DNA from: Cylindrodendrum hubeiense
Lineage: Eukaryota; Ascomycota; Sordariomycetes; Hypocreales; Nectriaceae
NCBI GenBank assembly: GCA_014621425.1
Contig: JAANBB010000204.1
Coordinates: forward strand, 1-64,000
Direction: 5' to 3'
Length of the DNA stretch: 64,000 nt
Part shown: positions 56,473 through 64,000 of the stretch, one piece after another
How the letters are laid out: each line of letters opens with the position of its first letter
How positions within the stretch are numbered: the stretch's first letter is position 1
Made by a program: the position numbers and the translations under genes
Notes under the pieces: model-generated
Databases searched by the model: none
The model's input: only the letters and a program-made list of their open reading frames with translations
Told to the model about the DNA's origin: nothing

Positions 56473-56933
56473 ATGGCGTCCAACCCACGGTCCGCGTCCG
56501 CTATGGGCGCCCACGAGAAGACGTACTTTGAGCAGCAGCGTGAGGTCCTCATTGGCGATATTGCCATGGTAAGTCCGGTTCCTCGGTCGAGGCGTCACTC
56601 AAGAGACAAACGCTGACATCATCGCCCTCTGCTTGCACAGAGCTTCGAGCACGTCCTGGCGAATATCAACAAGCTGAATCGGTCGCTTGAGGCTGTTATT
56701 GCGGTAATTTACTCCTCGATGCCTCTGCTTCTCTTCTGCTTTGGCTTGGGTAGCTAACGTGGGACGATGGACAGGTCGGCAACGAGTTCTCGTCTGTCGA
56801 GGCGCTGTGGTCACAGTTCGAGACTGTTATGGATAAGGAGGGCGAAGGCGAGGGCGAAGCGCTGAAGCAAGGGGAACAACAAAATGAGCAGCAGCATGGA
56901 CAACAGGGGGGAGAGAAGCGCGAGGAGGCTTGA
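56473..56933 (+). CDS. DAD1: DASH complex subunit Dad1
   Basis: Exons 56473-56568, 56641-56703 and 56775-56933; introns of 72 and 71 bp; 105 residues. The DASH/Dam1 complex couples kinetochores to microtubules in fungi. The family core is complete: [15 protein letters not shown], then [20 protein letters not shown], then [16 protein letters not shown]. The central exon of only 63 bases encodes most of the helix. The C-terminal tail is Gln/Glu-rich ([18 protein letters not shown]) and not conserved. Size is close to yeast Dad1 (94 residues) plus this tail. Confidence 0.95.
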
Positions 56934-57731
56934 TGAGATAAAGTGGACTGGGCTGGACTGGATGGATTGATACCCAATAGCTGGGATGAGGTACGAAACG
57001 TCGTCTCGCTCATGTTGAGGCACGGACATAGATAAGGGCACTTAATTATCCAAGAGGAAGTCCCTTGGAAGCTTCACGAAGGGGTGGCTTAACATACTGC
57101 ATGTGGACAACACAGCTTGAACTTCACGGCGAATGAGGCAACTGAAGATGGCTTTGAAGATATTTTGTATGTCCTATCCCAACCCAATGACTCAAGGGAA
57201 TCATGATACAAACAGAAAAAAATGAAACAAGAACAAGAGGAAGAAGCACCCGGCCGCAGGAACCAACCACCCATATGCCCGTCGAGTACATAAAAACAAC
57301 CCGTATTTCTCCTCCCTTCTCCCCTAAACCAACCCTGAATAGCCCGTCTTCTAAATCATCCCAAAGTTCGACGCGCGCGCTTCCCCCTATGTACCAAACC
57401 ATACATCCAGGCCCCTTCTGTCCCCTTTCTCCGAGATCTACACTTCCTCGTTGGTCGAGAGAGCGCTTCCCAGCGACCTCGGAGGGGCTCATCCCGGTTG
57501 ACCATCGCTGGCGGGACTTCCTCGTCAGCGTGTAAAAAGCAACAGAGCAAAAACATAAGGTGCAATCGTTATAAGAAACAAGATTCATGCGATGGTCATT
57601 ACAACTCTTTATGCCGGTGTGCCTCACCTCGCCTGTACCTGTCTCCTCTCATAGAAGAGGAGCGAGCGAAGGAGGTGCAAAAATGGGTAAGATCTCTCCC
57701 CGAGACGTCGTTCTCTTGCAGCAGGGGTTAT
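56934..57731. other. Convergent intergenic region
   Basis: Between the ends of DAD1 (plus) and RHO4 (minus). No gene is supported; open frames here lack domains and overlap on both strands. It probably contains a long RHO4 3' untranslated region. Confidence 0.5.
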
Positions 57732-58733
57732 TTAGAGGAATGCGCACTTTCTCTTCTTCCTCTTGACGACCCCAACACCAGGAAGCGATGACCTCCCTTC
57801 GTAGTTGGAACCAGAGGCAGCTGCGGAGGCCTCCATGGTTTTTCGGTCGTTGGCAACAACAGTAAGGATAGCTCGCTCAAAGATCTCGTCGACACCGCGC
57901 ATCTCCTTGCTGCTGCACTCCATGTACTGGGCGCTCATCTTCTTGGCCACTGCCATGCCCTGATCGGTGGTGACGGGAGTGAGACCCTGGGTCTTGAGCA
58001 TGTCGATGCAGGTCTTCTTGTAACGGAGATCTGACTTGAGGGCGACTAGGACGAGAGGTGTATAGGGGCAGAAGTGAAGGACCTCGGGATACCACTATTA
58101 AACAGGATAATTAGCATTGGATTCGAAGGTTATGGGTGATGTGTAGAAATGCATACCTTGTCTAGCACATTGTCTAGCGAGTTGGGGCAGTCGATGGCAA
58201 AGCAGACGAAGATAAGGTCGGTCTCTGGGTATGAGAGCGGTCGGAGACGGTCATACTCTTCTTGGCCGGCGGTATCCCACAATGCAAGCTCCACAGTCTT
58301 ACCGGTGGGCGGATGGGTAGGGTAGGTGATGTAGTTTTCGAAGACGGTTGGGACATATTTCTGGAGATGCTTGGTTAGCCACGGATACGGGATTGTAGAC
58401 ATGGGCGCAGGTCCGGACACAATGGAACAATCGTCCATCAATGTCCTTGTCCATGGCCATGGCCATGCCAAATCACGTCACACCACTCACCTCGGGGAAG
58501 TAGCCTTGGCTGTAGCTGATGAGCAGGCAGGTCTTGCCGCAGCCGCCGTCGCCGACGACGACAATCTTCTTGGAGTAGGTAGGCGCCTCAGTCATGTGAG
58601 TCCCTGCCGACTCGCGGCCCGTTGACGAGCTCATGGTGGTGCTGACAGTGCCCTCGCTGGAGCGGGTGCGTTGCTGGCGTCGTGGCTGTTCGGTGTCGTA
58701 GTACGAGTTGCTGTACTGGTACGATGATGCCAT
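57732..58733 (-). CDS. RHO4: Rho4-type GTPase
   Basis: Minus strand, exons 58491-58733, 58157-58360 and 57732-58094; introns of 130 and 62 bp; 269 residues. A disordered N-terminal extension of about 54 residues, typical of fungal Rho4, precedes P-loop GDGGCGKT (61-68). Switch I is [12 protein letters not shown] (Thr86), switch [19 protein letters not shown] (109 onward), then LKSD for guanine and CSSKEM. The basic tail [10 protein letters not shown] is a CaaX box ending in Leu, predicting geranylgeranylation and plasma-membrane attachment. Rho4 controls septation and actin ring formation in filamentous fungi. The start at 58733 is the first in-frame ATG; a longer frame has none. Confidence 0.92.
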
Positions 58734-59463
58734 GCTTGAGCGCAGGGCTTCGTCTGGATAGTGCGAGCGAGCGTTGGTTGTCTCAGGCGTCAATGTCGCC
58801 CAAGAATGCGGTGACTTTGAGTTGGAAAGAAAGTGGCGGGCGGCTGATTTAGTCGGATACCTGAGGGAACGGAACGTAATATATTGGGAGCGGATTTCTG
58901 GTCCTTGACGTAGAGGCGGTGGCCGTTGGGAGATGCGTTGTGCGGGGGAGAAAAGGTGGCCAGCCGATGGTGAGTATACAGATGGGAGACGGAGAATCGA
59001 AAGATGGGATGTAGGTCAGAAAGAAGGATGTCTGTCGCAAGTTGGAACAGCGCCTGACTTGACAACGCCGAGTATCAAGTGGCTTTGTCTTGTTGCTCGC
59101 TCGCACCTGGACCCTGTTGCGTCGCACCTGTTGCACCAGTTACCGGCTGTAAACAAGTTGGCCGGGCAACCGAAGGATCGAGGCCTCGCTTCAACGCTTC
59201 CAGGCCCCAAGGTGGCAAGGCCCCAAGGCCCCAAAAGTTGACGCCTGGAGCCGAGAAAAATGGGGAATGAGGCCCGTGCTCCGGCGCACGAGAAATTTTC
59301 CCACGCCAGTGATTTGGCAACGCGTCCTCGTCAATGCATCTCTCCGACAAACTTGCAGACTCTCTCACACTCTCCCACACACACACACACACCAAAGTCG
59401 GTTACTATTACTACCGCCGCCCGTCCTGCTCCTGGAGCCAAACAACGGCGCACCACACACACA
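58734..59463. other. Divergent promoter region of RHO4 and elongin C
   Basis: 730 bases between divergently transcribed genes. Contains a (CA)n tract at 59376-59393 in the elongin C leader. No gene seen. Confidence 0.55.
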
Positions 59464-60287
59464 ATGGACATCCATACTCCCAGCAAGTACATCACTCTCG
59501 TTTCCGCGGATGGATTCGAGTTTGTCGTTCTGCGAGAGGCCGCGATGGTGAGCCCCATCATCAAGGGCATGCTCGACGTGAGGAGTAGGTGAACGCACTT
59601 CCCACACGCGATTCACTCATCACACTGCGCTATGCTACGCTATGCTTGCTTTGCCTCGAGCAGAGCAGCACCAGCAGCATCAGCAGCGGTAGAGTGGACA
59701 GCCTGGACAGGAGTCGGAGCCCACGCAGCTCACACAATATTCAGGCCAGTTCGCCGAAGCCAAGGACGCCCGCTGTGTCTTTCAGGAGATGAGGTAGGTC
59801 ATTGCCATCCATGTGCTGCCCGCTGGCTGTTTGCCTCCCTTCCCTTCGCCTCTCCCGGCTTCCATGAGGGCCTCAGCCGCGCCCAAGCTTCCGCTACCCC
59901 GTGGATTGATGAAAGAATCTGCATGTTTCTTGACAGAGCCACTCGCTTTGTCCCGTGGTTCTGGTTGATTGCTCACTACACTTGACCTGACCGCAACTGC
60001 ACTCGCACTTTGCAACTCGCACTTCCATGGAAAAATTAGCATGAGGCTGATTGCTGGTCACAAAACAGCGCAATGGTCCTGGACAAAGTGATTGAGTACT
60101 TCCACTACTGGTACCGATACCAGAACAGTGAGGACGTTCCTGACATGGACATCCCCGTCGAGCTCTGCCTCGAGCTGTTGGCTGCAGCGGATTACCTGGG
60201 CCTGGACCAGTACGCACCCCGACCACGCTTCCCGGGCGGGATGCATTGATACTAATTTCGGCCAGGGCGAACATGAGCATGAAATGA
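59464..60287 (+). CDS. elc1: Elongin C
   Basis: Exons 59464-59584, 59745-59793, 60069-60209 and 60266-60287; introns of 160, 275 and 56 bp; 110 residues, close to human elongin C (112). It is a Skp1/BTB-POZ fold adaptor in cullin ubiquitin ligases and, in yeast, with Ela1 for RNA polymerase II turnover. Family blocks are KYITLVSADGFEFVVLREAA, SPIIKGMLDV, FAEAKDARCVFQEM, VLDKVIEYFHYWYRYQN and IPVELCLELLAAADYLGLD. The tiny last exon (22 bases, after branch TACTAAT) ends ANMSMK. Reading through that donor would instead add about 14 unrelated residues. Introns are longer than elsewhere in the window, so intermediate splice sites are less certain than the blocks. Confidence 0.9.
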
Positions 60288-61186
60288 CATGACCAAAACA
60301 TTGGTCCTGCTGCATATGCACATGCACCTTCTGCTATTATACCTGCGCTCATCAACACCCACCTGCGTTCGCGTTTGGACGCAGTGAACATGAAGCAGCA
60401 TTGGAGTTAGGACGGTAAGGTTGTGCTTTCTTTCGTTTGATTTCGTTTTCCATCTCTGTCCTCCCGGCTAGACATGGCGAGTAATCGATGGTCGACTGCT
60501 GGTATTCATGAATAATGACGATATCCTCACCACCCGGCCATATTGATGGCCTCTGACTCCAACCTCAGACTGACCTGAGACTCTCGCAATGTCGTGACTA
60601 TGATTGTTGGGCACCTGTTGCTCAGTCTTGCTTTCTTTGACACACCATTTCAGCATATGCGTTCCTCCCCTCTACTCCCCCGTGGGTTGAACGTCTATTA
60701 GACTTGGAAGATTGATGCATCCCTCTCACTCTGCGTGGCTCAGTTGACGCATTGAGACTTCGCTTTTTCTGCAGGGCAACATTTTTAAATCACATGTTGA
60801 TTTAGTAGTACTTGACATGTTCCGCATATAGACTTAAGTAACAATATGGACCTCCATTGTAAATATTGTGACGTAACCAGTATGTCCACTGTACTGCCAC
60901 GGATTGCTTGGGTGAATGCCGTGCCTTGTGATTCTACTACGTACTTGGCATGGACTGAAAATGAATCCGGGGAGCCCAGGACGCTGATCGGTCTTGCCAG
61001 ATTGAATGGTTTTTGTAAATGGTTCTCATAATTTGTCCTCATACCTACCTGTTGTGCTTGGTGAGGTTTGTTGAACGCCAGCTCCTTTGGTGGTGACTGG
61101 AAGTCATCAAAATACCAGAGCCTTCTTTCCCAGGCGCCAAGCGACGGGTCTGACCTTGCGACTACACCACGATCCCACAACCCGCA
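60288..61186. other. Intergenic region between elongin C and lariat debranching enzyme
   Basis: About 900 bases; 3' end of elongin C and promoter of DBR1. No gene is supported. A 210-codon open frame on the minus strand (60785-61417) runs antisense into the first DBR1 exons and has no recognisable domain. Confidence 0.5.
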
Positions 61187-62934
61187 ATGGCCGCCAACAC
61201 ATTCGAAACGCAGGGTGTCCGTGTCGCTGTCGAAGGCTGCGTAAGTACCCTTTCTCCCCTGTTCGGTATTCCGGTTACTGACCGCTTGTCGCAGGGCCAT
61301 GGCACGCTCAACGCCATCTACGCCTCCGTGGCCGAGTCGTGCAAGCACCGCGGTTGGGATGGCGTCGACGTCCTCATCATCGGCGGCGATTTCCAGGTTG
61401 GTTTCCTCCGCACTCACTAGTGATTCTTTGTGCTTACAGGTGCATTTAGTCCTGTCGAAACGCCGCAGACCTGAGCATCATGTCCTGTCCCGTTAAGTAC
61501 CGTCACCTAGGCGACTTTCCACAGTACTACTCGGGAGAGCGAACGGCCCCCTACCTGACTATCTTCATTGCGGGCAATCACGAAGCAAGCTCGCATCTTT
61601 GGGAGCTTTACTACGGCGGCTGGGTCGCACCCAACATCTACTATCTCGGTGCCGCCAACATCCTTCGTCTCGGCCCTTTGCGCATTGCTGGCCTGTCGGG
61701 CATCTGGAAGGGCTTTGATTACCGCAAGCCGCATCACGAGCGCCTGCCCTTCAATTCCGATGACGTCAAGTCATGGTACCATGTCCGAGAATTCGATGTA
61801 CGCAAACTGCTTCTTGTCCAAACTCAGGTCGACGTGGGCTTGAGCCACGACTGGCCGCGTGCTATTGAGAAGCATGGTGACCAAGAATGGCTATTCAGGA
61901 GGAAACCAGATTTTCGACAGGAATCTAAGGAAGGGACGCTTGGGAGTGTGGCAGCAGAATACGTCATGGACAGGTTGAGGCCCCCTTACTGGTTTTCGGC
62001 CCATCTGCACGTCAAGTTTGGGGCACTCAAGACCTATGCCGACGACCAAGCGGCGGAGGCCGATGAACCCAAACTCGAAGCTGTCTCGGCGGTCCTTGCT
62101 GTCAAGGAAAGCAACCCGGACGAGATTGACCTAGACATGGATGATGACGAAGAGGAGGAGACGAAGCCAGAGGCAGCTGAGGTCAAGCAGACGGAGCCCG
62201 CCAAGGAAGAGATGAGCGAAGTTTCAGAGGAGCTGAGGGCCCAACTGCCTGCCTCCTTTGCCCGACCACAAGCAAAGCGGACACCTGGCCAACCTGTTCC
62301 ACGCGGAATCACCAACAAAGAAGTGCGCTTCTTGGCTCTTGACAAGTGCCTTCCAGGGCGGCATTTCCTCCAACTCTGTGAGATGCAACCCGTGACGCCC
62401 GAGACGAGCGCTGAGCACCCCGCAAGTGAGAACAGGGCACGCTATCGGTTGCAATATGATCCAGAGTGGCTGGCAATCACTCGGGTGTTTCACAAATCCC
62501 TGGTCATCGGCGACCGAACAGTACAGACCCCACCGGATCTGGGAGAGGAGCATTATCTCCCTCTCATTGAAGCAGAGAGAGTATGGGTCGAGGAGAATGT
62601 CATAAAGACTAACAAGTTAGATGTTCCAGAAAACTTCCAAGTCACGGCTCCGCCGTATATCTCTGGAAACCCCGAGATTGTTGAGGAGCAGCCGGAAGAG
62701 TACAGCAACCCGCAAACAGGAACCTTCTGTGAACTGCTCAGTATCGAAAATATTTGGGATGCGGGCGAGGAGGAGAGACAAGAGAGGAAAGCCCAGGGGC
62801 CACCACCGTCAGAAAGAGGTAGCTTCGGTGGAGGAAGAGGGTTTGGTCGTGGCAGAGGCGGCCGTGGTGGTGGCCGCGGGGGAGGCAGAGGCAGAGGACG
62901 AGGAAGAGGACGAGGCAACAGGGGCAGATGGTAA
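61187..62934 (+). CDS. DBR1: RNA lariat debranching enzyme Dbr1
   Basis: Exons 61187-61240, 61295-61396 and 61450-62934; introns of 54 and 53 bp; 546 residues. It hydrolyses the 2'-5' bond of excised intron lariats in the nucleus. The metallophosphoesterase motifs are EGCGHG (metal-binding Cys and His, 16-21), GGDFQ (48-52), GNHE (94-97), GLSHDWP and FSAHLHVKF. Dbr1-specific blocks include NIYYLGAANILRLGPLRIAG, SGIWKGFDY and FLALDKCLPGR. An acidic linker follows the catalytic domain, then the DBR1 C-terminal domain, then a Gly/Arg RGG tail (last 45 residues) that probably binds RNA. The second acceptor at TTTAG/TCC, not the earlier TTACAG, keeps the expected DFQ-xx-RNAADL spacing. Confidence 0.95.
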
Positions 62935-63248
62935 TCAAGAAACTGGGGACCAAGTTGACGACTGTAAAGAGGTAACTAGGTGGTTTGCTATAGAAAAGAA
63001 AGATAAAGAAGACTGATGGATTTTGTGACTGTGAAGAGAATTACCAACCGATGTTCGATGAGGGCGGGATTGACGCTTATTTGAGCTGAGGCTGAAAGAC
63101 GGATGGATGGCTTAGTTAAGGTCTTATATCTCGCTAAATTCGGCCACTGTGGCGGCTTAGATCTTGGACAACTCTTCACACTCGACAAGTTCGCAGTCTC
63201 GCCGCGGGTGTAAATAAGCGGAATTCCCAACTCTTGAAAGTTCGAGCG
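62935..63248. other. Intergenic region between DBR1 and HET gene
   Basis: About 310 bases with no gene; 3' end of DBR1 and promoter of the HET-domain gene. Confidence 0.5.
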
Positions 63249-63265
63249 ATGAGTTCGAGCGATGA
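63240..63265 (+). repeat. 13-bp tandem duplication over the HET gene start
   Basis: GTTCGAGCGATGA occurs twice in direct succession, so there are two ATGs 13 bases apart (63249 and 63262) in different frames. Only the first opens the HET frame. Confidence 0.9.
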
Positions 63266-64000
63266 TTACGGCACGGCGGGTCCGCCAGCGTTTGCTTATG
63301 GTGCGCTCTCAACATCGTGCATCAGACTCTTCGAGCGTGCGGGCAGAGACGCAGATGGCACACTACGCTTCAACATCCGAGTCTGTAACATTGATACTGA
63401 AGACGTACAGTATCATTGTTTGTCATATACCTGGGGAAATCCACACGGAAATGGCATATACGGCCTTGACCACTTCAATGCGGTCAATGCAGAGTACCTG
63501 CCTGAGAATGGGGTACCTATCCTCGTTAACGGGCGAGTGCTTCATATTCAGAAGAACCTCCATGACGCTTTGAGCACCGTACCCGATACAGCGTACGTGG
63601 ATGAATTGAACAGGACCATTGGGCAGGGCCAAACGTATCTCCACTTCGCAGCAGGGAAGGGCCTTGGAAATATTGTTGAGCGCCGCATCAGACGAGGGAT
63701 GAGAGTGAATCTCGTCGATGATCGAGGCCGCACTGCGCTTCATTATGCTGCAGAAAATGGGCATTCCCATTGCGTTGAGATCCTGTGCAAAGCTGGGTCA
63801 TTGCGAAACGCACGAGACAACATGGGTGAGACGGCTATGGACCTTGCGAAGGCTGGACGTCACGATTCAGTTATCTCAGTGCTGGGCAGCCTTTCAGAGA
63901 GACCCGATCCGGAGCCACCGACTATTGTCAAAGATCCATATGGTGCAGACGACCTCATATGGGCGGATGCAATCTGCATCAATCAGAATGACATTGACGA
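63249..64000 (+). CDS. HET-domain protein with ankyrin repeats inside the HET domain (partial)
   Basis: Open to the window edge: 250 complete codons, 3' end missing. HET domains trigger heterokaryon incompatibility cell death in filamentous fungi. Block 1 is YHCLSYTWGNP (55-65). Block 2 is VPILVNGRVLHIQKNLHDAL (89-108). Block 3 is LIWADAICINQNDID (236-250). In ordinary HET proteins blocks 2 and 3 lie roughly 10-20 residues apart. Here about 125 residues intervene and contain two or three ankyrin repeats: GQTYLHFAAGKG (127-138), GRTALHYAAENGHSHCVEIL (160-179) and GETAMDLAKAGRHD (193-206). The frame is continuous with no need for an intron. The start is uncertain because of a 13-bp duplication. 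Confidence 0.85.
   Translation, partial: MSSSDDYGTAGPPAFAYGALSTSCIRLFERAGRDADGTLRFNIRVCNIDTEDVQYHCLSYTWGNPHGNGIYGLDHFNAVNAEYLPENGVPILVNGRVLHIQKNLHDALSTVPDTAYVDELNRTIGQGQTYLHFAAGKGLGNIVERRIRRGMRVNLVDDRGRTALHYAAENGHSHCVEILCKAGSLRNARDNMGETAMDLAKAGRHDSVISVLGSLSERPDPEPPTIVKDPYGADDLIWADAICINQNDID

Noticed and set aside
60785..61417. 210-codon open frame antisense to the DBR1 start
   Set aside because: Antisense to well-supported DBR1 exons; no motif, so probably fortuitous.
61434..61440. Earlier TTACAG acceptor in the second DBR1 intron
   Set aside because: Using it puts the RNAADLSIMSC block out of frame; the later TTTAG acceptor preserves frame and expected spacing.
63262..63573. Frame starting at the second ATG of the 13-bp duplication
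   Set aside because: It encodes no domain, while the frame starting 13 bases earlier encodes clear HET and ankyrin motifs.

Overview
The window looks like chromosomal DNA of a filamentous ascomycete, probably a Sordariomycete and perhaps Hypocreales (inferred from gene content and style, not from a search). Most genes are split by short introns of 41 to about 160 bp with GT..AG ends and CTAAC/CTGAC-like branch sites. Typical fungal families are present: a Zn2Cys6 regulator, MFS sugar transporters, an oryzin-type protease, a DASH subunit, Rho4, a Rab4-like GTPase and a HET-domain protein. Coding DNA is GC-rich, and intergenic gaps of 0.3 to 4.3 kb contain short tandem repeats. No tRNA, rRNA, CRISPR array or intact transposon was seen.

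Layout. 1-10.6 kb: a cyclic-nucleotide-binding/F-box/LRR protein, a mitochondrial Bax-inhibitor-like (GHITM) protein, methionine sulfoxide reductase A (with an apparent frameshift) and a TIM-barrel amidohydrolase. 12-28 kb is more accessory: a Zn2Cys6 transcription factor, a lactose-permease-like transporter with an in-frame stop in its last membrane helix, a small four-helix membrane protein, an aquaporin, a D-2-hydroxyacid dehydrogenase and a type II 3-hydroxyacyl-CoA dehydrogenase-like SDR. 29-34 kb: a Rab4-like GTPase with an insertion, and an intracellular beta-mannosidase. 34.2-38.5 kb holds no gene I can support. 38.5-47 kb: a secreted subtilisin, a hexose-type transporter and an NAD-dependent malic enzyme. 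47-63 kb is dense housekeeping: MTC1-like protein, a giant repeat-rich nuclear protein, DAD1, RHO4, elongin C and lariat debranching enzyme. The window ends inside a HET-domain gene.

Function. Several genes fit carbon scavenging: beta-mannosidase, the protease, two sugar transporters, malic enzyme, hydroxyacid and hydroxyacyl dehydrogenases. Others are core cell biology: kinetochore, polarity/septation, endosomal traffic, ubiquitin ligase adaptors and intron turnover. No biosynthetic gene cluster is apparent.

The most unusual object is the partial gene at 63249-64000. Ankyrin repeats sit inside the HET domain, between its N-terminal blocks and the WADAICINQ block. The cNMP/F-box/LRR fusion at 1549-4536 is the second most interesting. 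Two disrupted genes (7071 and 19422) and three ambiguous bases (54339, 54354, 54360) mean local sequence quality should be checked before any is called a pseudogene.
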